Below, piece after piece: positions 1-11,866 of a stretch of 43,258 nucleotides of DNA; within the stretch, counting starts at the first letter, position 1; every line of letters begins with the position of its first letter. The stretch is from Gonium pectorale (lineage: Eukaryota; Chlorophyta; Chlorophyceae; Chlamydomonadales; Volvocaceae), in the NCBI GenBank assembly GCA_001584585.1, contig LSYV01000023.1:1369244-1412501 (forward strand), in the 5' to 3' direction. The translations under genes and the position numbers were made by a program. The notes beneath the pieces are model-generated. The model did not search any database, was not told where the DNA came from, and saw nothing but the letters and a program-made list of their open reading frames with translations.

Positions 1-399
1 GCCTCGGAGGGCGCGGGGGTACGATGGGTCAGTCCTGTATCGGCCATCAAGCCCCGCGCCAGTTGCGCTTTCATCGCGGCCCGCACCATTCGAGTGCCCT
101 AGACGGAGGACAGTCGGGAACACTCTCCCCCCACTGTCACCTCGCAGGTAAGGGAACGCCTCCCTCTCATTGACGGGCCAGGCCGAGCCCCAGTGCGACG
201 TAACTGGCCCCAGGGCTGCAGTAACTCGCCCCATGCTAGCAATCCCCATGCATGCAGATTCATGAGGCACCGTTACCCCATACGGCCCTTCAAACTCATG
301 GCCTAGAGTGCCCCGTGCACATAGAAACAGCCAAACGGCAGTCGACAATACGACACCAAACGGCGCCGCGCAGTCAATGACGCGCTGCAGCGGCAATAC
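1..399. other. left edge, no gene seen
   Basis: No reading frame here resembles a known protein, and I see no splice-site series or RNA gene. It ends where the inverted-repeat element begins. Confidence 0.4.
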
Positions 400-1120
400 C
401 GTACTGCCACAAAAGTTTGCGAATAATTAAATAAATATTTAGGCCTTCGCAAACCTCTGTAATAAATTATTAATTATTTGCGGTCCTCGCAAACATTTAT
501 TGTTCGGCTGGAAAAATTCCTAGGACAGCTCGCAAAGCTTCGGTTACGGTAATCTAGGGGAGCGTGTGGAGGCCCAGTTGACCGCATGGGCTTACCATAG
601 GTCACATGGTGTCGGGGCAAGGCCAACGCAAAACCGTGGCAGAAACCAGGGCGCTGTATGTGTGCCGTGGACGCGTGAGGGCTGTGACACGAGAGCAATG
701 CCGTGTCAGCAGTGAAGCTGAGCATACCGTACGGATGCCGGTCAGAAGTAGCTTGCGACGGCCCATGTGAGATGCAGTACCTTGCGCGTCTGGGGTGCAG
801 CTATGACTTGCATACGGTGTGCATGCTGTACTTGCGGTACTCGGGTACCGTTCCGTACTGGCACGTCTGTACACCTGTTGTTTCCTGGAGCAGGCTTGAC
901 ATTCAGCACGCATAACTGACGGAAAACGTGTACGGGTTTCGTTGTACCAGCAGGCAGGATTCGCAAACTTTGCATACTGTGAGGGCCCTCGCAAACTTAT
1001 AAAATCCCTCAAGAAAACTCCCAAGGGGGGGTCGCAAACATTTCAAGGCGCCGGTATAAATTAATAATTACTTGGGCCCCTCGCAAACTTTTAGGCTCGC
1101 AAACTTTTCGAGGCAGTACG
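400..1120. mobile_element. MITE-like non-autonomous DNA element
   Basis: The ends are inverted repeats: CGTACTGCC at 400-408 with AAAAGTTTGCGA at 411-422, matched on the other strand by TCGCAAACTTTT at 1097-1108 and GGCAGTACG at 1112-1120. This is about 21 paired bases with a small spacer difference. Inside are further direct copies of TCGCAAAC at 447, 487, 961, 989, 1032 and 1081, a variant at 530, and AT-rich blocks (421-480, 1055-1075) that contrast with the GC-rich surroundings. No transposase frame is visible, so it would depend on an enzyme supplied in trans. Flanks show no clear target-site duplication, so the exact boundaries and superfamily stay open. An unrelated pair of AT-rich repeats is the main alternative. 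Confidence 0.6.
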
Positions 1121-2127
1121 ATAGGTGGCCCTTCCGCCCATGCCTCTCTCTCTCTCTCGCTCTGGCATGTCGATGGCTTGTCGCACACGCGGCGACGGTA
1201 ATGTCACACAGAGAGCCGCGACAGCCTGGGCATGCTATCGCCCCCACTCCACAGCGTTTCCACACGTTTCCTCCACACGCTTTCCCCTCACGTGCCCTCT
1301 CACGTTTCCTCCTACGTACCCTAAAGTACAACGAATTGCGGACAGTCTACGATGTCCCTCACGTCGACCGTGACCGTGAACCGCGTGCCCGGACACCCCG
1401 CGGCATCAGGTCTTCTCACAGGCTTGTGAATCCTGAGAAGCCCCTGCTGCACCGGGACGCCCCGCACTCGGGGTTCGAGTGACAGCTCAGCGTCGGACCA
1501 TGCACGCCACGCAACGGCATGCGTACACCATGCCGCACTGCGCCGCGCCGTGCCTGGCCTGCCTGCCCACAGGCTTCCGGAAGCCCTGCACCGGCGACCG
1601 GCCCGACCGGCCCAGGCATCCGACGCACATTGGAAGGTCGCACAGACGAGCGAGCCTCTTCACGCCATCCCTTTCTTATCACTCTGGACACCTGCGGTCA
1701 CATCACGGTCACTACACTCGGCGGACAACTAACAACAACAACAACCATTACGGCAACCGCTAACGGCACGCACGTGTGCTCTCACGCGCACTTAATAGCA
1801 AGCGAACCGTCGAACCGTCACGACCGTCAGAGCCGTTCGATCTCCCGTGGCCCATGGATGAAAGCGCGCCATGTGTATGTATGTGCATGTGGGGGTGGGG
1901 GGAACCACGCCCATTCGAGAGGCGCCATGCGAGAGACGGCGCTTGGAGGGGCGCCAACTGGGCGAGCAGAGGTTAACAATACCGGTAGGTAATGAAAGCA
2001 TCGATTCACAATGCCGATGCGGTGTATGCGTTGATCGCGAGCACCCCACTCCAATCTTATGCAGTGCATACCGTACGGTGCGCCGTACTGCTCTCGTGCA
2101 CAGTGCACACACCGACTGACTCATGGT
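1121..2127. other. 3' flank of the Patched-like gene, no gene seen
   Basis: This stretch lies downstream of the minus-strand Patched-like stop and probably includes its 3' UTR. I found no TGTAA signal on the minus strand here. It contains a short CT microsatellite at 1144-1158 and an ACA run near 1729-1745. A paired GTACGG-type motif sits at 2071-2090, just past the stop codon. Confidence 0.4.
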
Positions 2128-5100
2128 TCACATCGCGATCACGGGCGTGGCCGGCGCGGCGGGCGCATCCTCGTAGTCCCTGTACGACCGCGGCCCGATC
2201 CAGCTCATCAGCACGGGCAGCAGTACGACACCGTGCCAGATGGACAGCAAGATCAGTACGGCGAACATCTTGAAGATCGTCGTGAAGATGTAATGCTCTG
2301 CGGCGGCCATGGGCAGCACAGCCAAGAAGGTGGTCACCGCACCGTTCCACACGGCGCCGCCAATGTCGACCAGCGCCTTCTGAGCGCGCTCGTGACGGGT
2401 GCCTGGGGGCCGCGGTTGACGGGCGACCTTTAGAGATTGACGGTTGACGTACGGGACGGCTCAGGTCGGATGGAGGCAGGTGAGGGCCAGTATGGGGGGT
2501 GCTGCGGGGTATGCAGAGTCCCATGTCAATAGGCCCAGCGCCGCCATCCCGCTCCCCCTCATCCGCTCCCCCTCACCCGCACGCCCCATGACGAAGCCCT
2601 AAAGCAGAGACACCGGTCAACACCCGCTTGTCGAAACGCGTGCGCACTCACACACTCCCCTAGGACCCTCACCGACCCACGGGTCGCTCGCCCGCCCGGC
2701 CGCCCAGCCGCCACGCGCCCCACCCACCCGTCGACACCAGAAAGGCCCGCATGACGTGCGCCGAGTAGTCCACCGCGATGCCCACAGCCAGCACCAGCAC
2801 GATGCAGGTGACGCTGTTGAACGTGAGGCCGGCGTAGTGCATGAAGCCTGTGTTGGGGGAGGGGGGAGGGCGGGGAGGGAAGGAAAGGGGGCGCGTGTTG
2901 AGGAGGGAGGTAAAGCAGGCGAATAGGTGGGAGCGGGGCGGACGAGGCGGCGCGCATGCGGCTCGACGGCTGCAGCCGGCGGCCCACAAGCCGAGCGACG
3001 CCCCGGATCGCCCTGGTTTGCTCTGGCTGTGTGTACGGTGCGTTGTACAGTGCATGTCGGCCCGCCAGCTGCTGCCGTTGCGATGGCGCCGCAGACATGC
3101 CCCATAGGCGTGGCTCTGGCACGGCCGGACCTCCCCTGCCTCCCCCCCGCCCACGAGACATGCTCCACATACGAGGCTCTGGATGGCGCGGCCGGACCTC
3201 CCCTCCCCACCACCCAGTTCCGGCTGACCCCGTTGCGGTGCGGTAACAAGGAGCGGGGCGTTGTTTCCCGCACCACCCGCACCCCCTCTTCCGGCTGAGG
3301 GCCGAAGCCGCACTCACCGAACACGCCCACGTCGCACAGCACAACCATGGTGCCCACCAGCAGGCTGGCCACGACGTCCGCCAGCAGCAGCAGCGTGATC
3401 AGGAACACGGCGGCGCCGGCGATGATGACGTTGGTCACGGTGGAGAAGGCGATCGTACGGAAGCCGTCCCAGAAGGTGTACGACTGTGCACGGCGGGGGG
3501 CGGCGTACGGCAATTAGGTAACGGGGATGGGTCTTGAGGGCGCAGGTGTGCGCGGGAAGGCACGCACAGTGTGCCATGCAGTGAAACCGGAACCGCGCAT
3601 CCGCCCCCGTCCCCATCTATGCGCCATGAACCCCACTCCGCCGCCCGTCCCCCGGTCGCCGCAAGCGGCCCGCCACCCCGCGGACTCACGAAGCCAAACG
3701 CCATGGGGTCCAGGTCGGGCGCCGCCGCCGCCACGGTGTCACGCGTCGAGTCCACCACCCGCACCGCCCAGGAGCCGTCCTGCACGTCGCGCGTGAAGCC
3801 GTCGATGCGGGAGCCGAATATGCGGCCCGTGGTGGCGTTGATCAGCAGGTCGCCGGCATAGGGCCGCCCATCGCCGCCCAGCCACTCCTGCGGGGTGACG
3901 GAGGGAAGGACGGGGTGGGTATTGGGAGGGCGGTGGTGGGCGCGGGGTCTTGCTGCGAAGGGCTCGCCAGGGCGGAAGCTTGGGAACCCAGGAGTGATGA
4001 AGAAGACACGCTGGCACACACAGGGCTCTCCCGCAGCGTTCAACGCCTTGCAACCTGATGAGCTTAGTAAGCGGGCCTGTCGGGCCTAAGGGCTCTGATC
4101 TCACCGCCCGGACGCCTCCGGGACGCAGGACTGGCCCCAAGGCCCCAAGGCACGCGGCGGCCGGCGCAGCGGGGGGGGGCGGGGATGGGCCGCGAGGACG
4201 CCAACGGGCCCGACCCACGGTTCGTTCAACGGCCGCAGCAGTCGCTCTTCAGCACTCCCCACGACCCCTGCCAGGTCCCCGCCCCGCCAGGTCCCCGCCC
4301 CGCCCCGCCCCGCCCCGCCCCGCCCCGCCCCGCCCCGGCCCCGGCCCCACCTTGAGCCAGGCGTTGAAGGCCGTCTCGTTGGGCGCCCGGTTGCCGACCA
4401 GCTGGGCCTTGTAGGGGCTGACGGGGCCGTTGAGCCAGGCCTGGAACTCGACGTACCAGCTGGTCACGGCGGGGACGTCCGTTATGTAGGGGTTGGCGCT
4501 GAAGCGAGGAAGGCGAGGTGGAGAGGGGGGGTCGGGGAGGGAAAGGAGGGGAGGAGGCGCCGGGGCACATTAAGGTCAGGTCGGGGCGGGGGGTGGGTGC
4601 TGGGTAGGTGGCGGCATGGTCTGATGCCGCCCCGTAGGTCCTGGCCGGCACACCGGCAGACCACTCGGCCAGCGCCCGCCTGCTAGGGCTGGTATGCGCA
4701 CGGCAACACCCACGTGGCCTGCGCTCCCTCGCAGCACACTGCATGCCCGATGCCCCTCCCCTCCAAAGCTGCGAGTCGGTCAACATGCCGGTTCCCTCCC
4801 TCCCTCGATCCATCCCCACCCCTTGCCCCGACCACCCAGCACCCACGCCGACGAACTCACGCAAACTGGGTCGACAGCGCCTGCAGCTGGTCCTGATGGT
4901 AAAAGTAGTCGCGGCCGTCCCGCGGCTCGCGCGTGAAGGCGCTGACGGGCACCTTCTCGCCGCCAAAGTAGCGGTCCTCCACCTGGAAGGCCTCGTGCAG
5001 CCAGTTGCCCTCGGGGACAAACAGCTCTGCCGGCGGGGAGGAATGGGGTTGGGTTCGGTGGTTGAGGAGGGCATGTGGATGACTCGCGGGGACAAGGGGG

Positions 5101-8100
5101 CATAACACAGAGGACGGGGAATGGAGGTGCTGGGCGGCTGGCGCAAAGCGCTCGGCAGGCTCGGCCCACGCCCAGCACGGCCCCTGCTCCTGAGGTCGGC
5201 CCTGCCCCTCCCCTCCCTTCCCCGACCATCCCCTCGCCTCCCCTCCCGAGCCAGCTCACCCCTGAAGTTGAAGTCCTGTGGAGCGGTGGAACGGAGACCG
5301 CCGCATGGGGGCGGAGGCGGGGCCAAGCGGGGCCTTAGTGTCAGACCATTATGAGCAGCAGGGCCAAATGCAGGAACCGCACGACCCGTCTGCGCGACAA
5401 CACGCAACAGGATTCCGCCTTCACCGGCCATACCCCTGCCCCCTCGCCACACGCTCTCTCTCACTCTGGCCCTCGCTTCTGACCCATTCCAACAACCTCC
5501 CCCCCCGCGCTCAACGTTTCATGTCTGCACCCCAAGCCTCATCGCCACGCCGCCGCCCGCTGCTCGCCCACCCACCCACATCTTTTCCAGCCGCCACCAA
5601 GCCCTTCCCCCAGGCCCCCACCACCAAGCCGCCGCCAGCCGCCCAGCCGCCCACCCAGCCCCGTTCAGCCCCCATTCCCTTCCCAGGAGCCGCACCATGT
5701 AGACCTTGGTGCAGCCGTAGATCGCAAAGCCCAGCATCACGCACTCCAGCAGTACGACAACGATCTTGCCGTACTTGTGCAGCGAGGCCGCCGGCAGCCA
5801 GCGCGCGATCAACTTGGTGGACAGCTGGTCGTCGTGGGGGTTGAACTCGCGCCGGCCGCAGCACGTGATGGTGCGCGTCGTGAAGTCGCGCACCGGCGCC
5901 GACGGCTGCGAGGCATAGACAGCGCCCTTGCCCTCGCCCTCGCCCGGCGACGCCGGCCGCACCGTAACCTTGACGCCCAGCTCGCCCACGGCCGAGGTGG
6001 TGGAGCCGGCGGCGGCGCCGCCGCGCTTGGGGAGCGACTGCGCCTGCGGCGCCTCCAGGCCGGCGGAGGCGGAGCTGGAGGGCGAGGGCGGCGTGACCGG
6101 CCGCGCCGGCGGCGGCGCCTGGGAGGGCCCGTATGCGGCGTGCTTGTTGACGTTGTTGTCGAGCGACCAGCCCGCGTTGCCGACCTCGAGCTGCTCCGCG
6201 ACGGGGTCGGCGGAGCAGCAGCACGGCAGCGCGCAGCCGAAGCAGGGGCAGCCCACGCCCAGACGGGAGCGCAGCTCTCGGCGCGCGTCCAGCGTCAGGA
6301 TGGCGGGGAAGACCGTGACCTTAAGGAGGGGGATGCATGGCGGGATGAAGAGGGCAGTGAATGATTGGGAGACGGGACGCAACCCCGGACGGAGGGTGTG
6401 GTGAGTGCGGGATGTGCCTGGCCAGGGGCATAAGGGTGTGGGGGAGCTGGAGGGCGGGGTGCGCAGGTGGCTGGGGCTGGAACAGACAGATGAGAGCGGG
6501 GTGGGGAGTTGGAGAGGCCGATCCGGGGGCGGATCCGGGGTGAGCAAGCGGGTAAGGCCGTGGCCTGTGAGGTTGGGATGGACGGAGCGGGTGGAGGGTC
6601 AGGTGGGGCCAGAGGGCGGAGGCGATCGGCAAGGCTTTCGCCCACGGGAGGCCACTAGGCGGCGAAGGGGGCTACGCGTGCTGGAGTGTGGGTCGGGTGT
6701 GGCACTGCCGTACAGTGTGCCGTACCTGGTAGATGAACACGAAGAGGGTGCCGATGGATGCGTAGATGCTGAAGCTGAGCAGCGCCTGCAGGCTGGTGTA
6801 GGTGCCCACCGCAAAGGCGATGATGTTGGTCATGCAGCTGACGGTGATGGACGAGCCGGCCAGGCCCAGCGCCTCGCCCATGCTGCGGGGGCCGGGGGGC
6901 ATGGATGGACATGCGGTGAAGACCGGGGCGAAGACCAGGGGGGCGGGTGTAGGCGCAGGGTTCCAAGGCCAGAGCACGGCGGTGTGCGCGGGTGCGGCCG
7001 CGCCGCGACCGCAGCGAGCTGTCAGCGAAGGAATGCCGTAGGGTGCGGCATTGCACGGCTGTGTACGGCAGGCGCCTGCGGTGTGCCGCCAGGGGGCGCG
7101 CGGCTATGGAGCCTCGGTCCCCTGCCACGTGCCACCCACCGGTGCTCGATGGGAGCGTCCGGGTCCTGGTCAAAGTAGTTGGACACGATGACGAACGTGT
7201 TATCCTGTGGGTGGGGCGGGGAAGGAGGCAGGGCGGGCCTGAGGTGGGGCGAAACCCGGCCGAGCCCCGGGCAGGCGCCGGCGGCCGAGTCGCGCGAAGA
7301 GGGCGCAGGACAGCGGGAGCCGCTCCTGGACGCGGACTGGGCACTAGTTTCCAGCCGGGAAAACACAGCGCGCCCCGCCAGCGGTACGCCTCGGCCGCCC
7401 CGCGACACCACCGCCGACGGCCATGACGAAGTTGATGGCACTCACCACGCCGACTCCGACCAGCAGAAAGGGGAGCACCTGCACGGCACGGGGGCGGGGG
7501 GCGGGGCCGGGGGAGGGGGCGGCTTGGGCGTCGGGACAGCTCCTGCGGCGCATTTGTTTCGGCAATGCGCTGCGCATCGCATGTGTGCGACTGCGAAACG
7601 GTCGGCACAACGATGCGACGAGGCCCCGTGTACCTACGCCTCAGGCTCTCGGGCCGCTGAGGAAGCGGCCCTGCGCCACACGCCCCGTGTCTGCACCTTC
7701 CAAGCCTGGTCCTCACGTCTGTCCCCTCGCACACGCCCCTAACGCCCTGGGGGTGCCCGTCTGGGCCTCTCCTCGGACGCAGTTCCCACCTGCACCCCAG
7801 GCTCCAACGCAACCAACCCCACCCCTGAAAAGGCCGCCCGACTTCCCCACCGGAGGGGGGCCGAGATCGCGCCGGGACTGGTACAGCATGCGCCTCAAAA
7901 GCGCATTACACAAGTATCAAGCATGCGGCCGGTTCCCTTCCTTTCCAACGCCGTCCACACGCCGCCAACGGAGCCCGTCGCGTCCCGCCACCGCCCACCT
8001 GGCACACGAAGTTGAACTTGACGCCCAGGCCCGACAGCAGCCCAAAATCCGTGGCGATGCCCATGCCGATCGCCAGGAAGCTGCCCAGCGCCACGTGGGC

Positions 8101-10683
8101 CTTCTGATACGCCCAGCTGCGGTTGGCGGTTACGCGGTTGGCGGGCGGGAGAGGGCGGGCGGCTTGAGGTTGGTTCGGTTGATAGCTGGCAGTGGTGGTT
8201 GATCAGGTTGGCTCGCTTTGCAAAACGGTGGGAAGCTGTGAGGGCGCGGACCAAAATCACACGCACGCATGCACGCACGCCCCCCCGCGGCCCCCTGCGT
8301 GCTCCCCCACCTGTTTCGGTAGAGCACCACGATGGTGTAGATGATCAGCAGGATGTAGCCCACCGTCAGGCGCGAGACGTCGCGGTTGATGGCCTTGCCT
8401 GCCAGGGTGGGTGGGTGGGTGGGCGGGGCACACGGGGTTGGGAGGGAGCGAAGATGGGGCGGAGGCTGGGGGCCTTTAGAAGGTGGGGAGCGGGTGAGTC
8501 GCCGCCTCGTCCCCCGCCCGCCCGGCAGTCCCTACCAAAGCTTGAAACGACAAGGGCACACAAGCGCTGTCATCCCCACCACCCCTAACCCCCGAGTGTC
8601 ACTCACTCGACTCGCGACCGACCGCGCCGTCGCACGACACGTACTGCGCCAGTACGGCAGACTCCCAGTTGTCGTACGCCACCTCCGTGATCCGCTCCTG
8701 CCACTTGACGGGCACGCTGTCCTGATCGTCGTCGGTGGCCTGCGGGCCGACGAGGGGCAGGGCGGGCATGCAGGGGGCGGCGCTGAGGGAGGGGAGGGCA
8801 GCGTGGGTGAGGCGAACAGGTGGGCAAGTGAGGACGGGCCACAGAATCAAACGATACCGACGTCGCGTGGGCTGGCGCCTCTCGATCGTGAGGCGCCAGC
8901 CCAGGGAGTGCGGTTCGCATCAGAACATCACTCTTGGCAAGAAAGGGAAGCGACAGGTCGCACTTTCCGCGCGTAGGAGTTTGTGCCATGTGCCTGAAGC
9001 AACCAGCACCGATACACAAACGCGTCTGACACACCGTCCGGCGCCGTCGCCCCCGCGTATACACACTGCCCGCACGCCCGTACTGCCGTACCGGGTTGTA
9101 CTTCAGGTACAGTACTGTCTGCAGCACCTCGGCCTTGACGACGATGCCCCCGGGTCCGCGAGTGATGCCGCCCAGGACCCAGTTCAGCCTGACCGGCCGG
9201 CCGTCCGCGTCCACGGATCCGCTGTTGACGGTGCTGAGGACGTTGGGGTCGGCGCGGAGCGCCGTCTCGTTGAAGCCCCACAGCTGCAGGATGCTGTCCA
9301 CCTGGCGAGGGAGGTCATCCCGTCGTTATGCTTCTTTGTTACCGAATTTATTGCACGGCGTTTGGGGGACTGCTTCCTGTGGAGGAAGTTCGAGTTGAGG
9401 CCGTGCGGTGGGGGAGGCAGATGCAGGGGGGCCACACTCTGTCGGCCCAGAGCCCCAGACGCGTATACATCACATATCGCAAGGCCAGCAGGGTCTGGGC
9501 GGCACCCCACGGGCGGCGGGGAAAAGTCGCAGCCACCCGGACGTCAGGGCCGGGGCCTCAAGGTGCGGCTTGGTGTAAACGATGAGGTTCGGAAAGCGCG
9601 CTGCGGAGGGCTTCCCCTCAGCCGTTTGCCCGCCGCATACCCCGCACCCCTCCGCCTCCTGCAGCCGTGTCCGCAGCTGCGCTCGTGTTCCCGGCCCCCC
9701 CTCCAACCCCTGGAGGGCCACCGCACCGCACCTGGCAGGTTGAGCTGGTTGCTGAGACGGGGTCGCAGACCTGAGCCCATTTGTAGTCTTTCCCGTCCAC
9801 CGTAACGACCTGAGGGTGCAGGGTGGAGGCCCGCACGACCGTGTTGAGCGTTGACAAGAACTCTCTACCATCGACTGTAATTTCATGGAACTGGGCACTG
9901 GGCGGCCACCAGCCTTGGGTGCGCTTCCAGGGCCCCACGCACGCGAGACCGAGCTGCCGGGCGGGTGGAGGGAGGAGCTAACGACGGCAGCCAAGCAAGC
10001 TTGGCTGGGGGCATCACCTGCGTTGTGATCAGCGTGTAGGCCCTGAGGTGCTCCAGGAGGCGGTCCTTGTTGAGCACATCGGCTCCGTCTTGTGCCTTGT
10101 CCAAAGACAGCACTTTGACCTGAATCGCACACGGACGCAAATGGTGGTTGCGCGCAGTACGCCCAGAACCAGCAGGCCGAAGATGGTCGTTACAGCTGCA
10201 ACACTTGCGAATGCATTAGGGACCTCAGCCGCACCGCAATTGTTCGCGGCAAGCTTGTGTTGGTTGCGCAGCTGCGTTGCAACTTTGCCAGTGCAGGCAC
10301 AGGTGACCCATGGTTCGGTGCGCTCTTATCCGCGGAGGCTAGTTGCCGCGCCACCTGCAGTCGGCTCACCGAAAGGGAATCCGATGGATAGTACTTGTCG
10401 ACATACGCCTTGTCCGTAAAAGACGGGGCATCCTGCGGCGTGTAGAGTTTCTCCGCGTCCTCATCAACCTCGAACCTGCAAAGAAATCGACACCAGGATG
10501 CGCGCTTAGGAAGGGCACATGTATATTTCAGCTTCATAACTGGACTTACTTCATGAAGCCCGCGCAGCACGCGAGCGTAATGGCAGCGCAAATGAACAGC
10601 ACAACCCATGGACGGCGCGCGATGAGACGGCCGAGTCGTCGATAGAAATTGGTAAGGCCTGCAGCAGGGGCACAACTCATCAT
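2128..10683 (-). CDS. Patched/NPC1-like sterol-sensing-domain RND transporter
   Basis: A 12-span membrane protein expected to move sterols or other hydrophobic molecules using an ion gradient. Nineteen exons join in phase to 1026 residues: 10550-10683, 10370-10475, 10018-10119, 9732-9953, 9092-9301, 8607-8739, 8311-8398, 7999-8116, 7446-7478, 7140-7204, 6726-6882, 5696-6319, 5260-5275, 4861-5026, 4351-4498, 3690-3887, 3318-3483, 2728-2847, 2128-2402. TM1 is near residues 25-43 and is followed by a large extracytoplasmic loop. The sterol-sensing domain (about 313-460) carries GVGVDN (379-384). A Ser/Pro/Ala-rich cytoplasmic linker falls in exon 12. The second half repeats the fold, with GIAVDY (918-923). 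Both GxxxD motifs, the presumed proton relay of RND permeases, are intact. The C-terminal HGVVLLPV matches the family. The start is the first of two adjacent ATGs. Plants and algae lack Hedgehog, so a signalling role is not implied. Substrate unknown. Confidence 0.93.
4277..4350. repeat. CCCCG tandem tract at a 5' splice site
   Basis: A run of CCCCG-type units. Read as pre-mRNA of the Patched-like gene it is a chain of GGGG blocks starting at the donor of exon 15 (exon ends at 4351). The RNA could fold into G-quadruplexes over the splice site. Confidence 0.75.
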
Positions 10684-11027
10684 ATACTTCACGGGAGAAT
10701 GAAGCGCAGAAGCGCACGTGCACAAGAAGCAAGGCCAGCACCAACGACTTTAGGCGTAGTGCTGCCCGACTTACCGTGGTCAACGGCGCTGCTGATTTTC
10801 CTGAGAACCTTCATTCCTCAATTGCAGCGCTGGCAAGCGCTTGCCTCCGCCCTTGCCAACCCTGTGGTTCGCTCTGCGCTGCGACCTGAGAATCTGGGAC
10901 GGATTGTTGTGGATTGATATACAGCTACCACGTCGCTATGCACTCAGCTATCGCGCAAGTACAGGACGTGCTCTCCGGCTGCGGTTCTTCAGCGTTCAGG
11001 AACGTGATCAAACAGCGCCAACCGAAT

Positions 11028-11032
11028 TTACA
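11028..11032 (-). terminator. polyadenylation signal TGTAA (TFIIIC subunit)
   Basis: TGTAA on the minus strand about 835 nt after the TFIIIC subunit stop. That is a plausible chlorophyte 3' UTR length, but the pentamer is short and could be chance. Confidence 0.35.
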
Positions 11033-11047
11033 GCGCTAGAAAGCAGC

Positions 11048-11057
11048 TATATATATT
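11048..11057 (-). promoter_or_regulatory. possible TATA box of the Patched-like gene
   Basis: AATATATATA on the minus strand, about 365 nt upstream of the Patched-like ATG. It would require a long 5' UTR or a 5' UTR intron. It stands out only by its AT content. Confidence 0.25.
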
Positions 11058-11866
11058 CAATTGGAAACAGAGAGCTGTACGTAGGTTTCAGGTCGTTGGT
11101 CCATTGGCGTAACTGGCGTCATGGTGGTTGCCGCGGCGTAAGCAGTCCTAAGCTGCTGGATTGCCCATAGTCAACTTAATATGTGAATTTTTGCTGAAGT
11201 TCAGGCAGGTATCGGGCCAGGTGCAGTTTTGAAGGACTCCACGTGCGGTTGGCTGTCCTCGTGGACAGCGCGGACAGCGGGCTGAAAGGATCTTATAAGA
11301 TTCCGCACATGACTCCACGTTCGTGGAGCTTGGAACGAGGCATTGGTGGCATGTATGCGTGCGGTTCGGCTTCCAGTCACCGCCTTGAGGGCAACCATAG
11401 CGTAGCGTCCGAGAGCACAACTCCACATCATGTGCGTCCGTCAAGCCGGTGGGACAAGCACCGCATGATGTGACGAGCAGGGGAAAGCAAGCACCCCCAC
11501 CCCAACATCAAGTCGGGCGCCAGGGCAGGCAGCCACCGCGCTCCTTAGTAAGATAGGACCGTTAGACGGGAGCGGGGGGATTGGGGTGGGGCAAGGCGAA
11601 AAAGGACAGCTCAGACAGGCCCAAAGCGTCTATGCGCGCAATGAGAGGAAGCCGGAGGCGCTGCTACGACTCAGACCATCACGCGCAGCCGGGCTGGCCT
11701 GGCACACCGCCCGCCGCCGACGCCGCCCCAACGCCTGAACCTCTCCCACGATCAATCGTCAACGGAGCTGCCCGTATCCCCTCCCTCTGCCCCCAGACCA
11801 TAACGAAACGCCCGCAGTCGTCGGCAAGCCAAAAAAACTGGCTGGATGCAGCCAGTCAAAAGCGCC

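Larger units (their letters stand above)
10684..11866. other. TFIIIC 3' UTR and Patched-like gene promoter
   Basis: Both flanking genes read leftward, so this span should hold the TFIIIC subunit 3' UTR followed by the promoter and 5' UTR of the Patched-like gene. It is less GC-rich than its neighbours around 11000-11100. No coding exon was recognised. Confidence 0.5.

Noticed and set aside
4226..5464. 412-codon open frame on the minus strand
   Set aside because: It runs through exons 13-15 of the Patched-like gene in a different frame and through their introns, including the CCCCG tract. GC-rich DNA lacks stop codons by composition.
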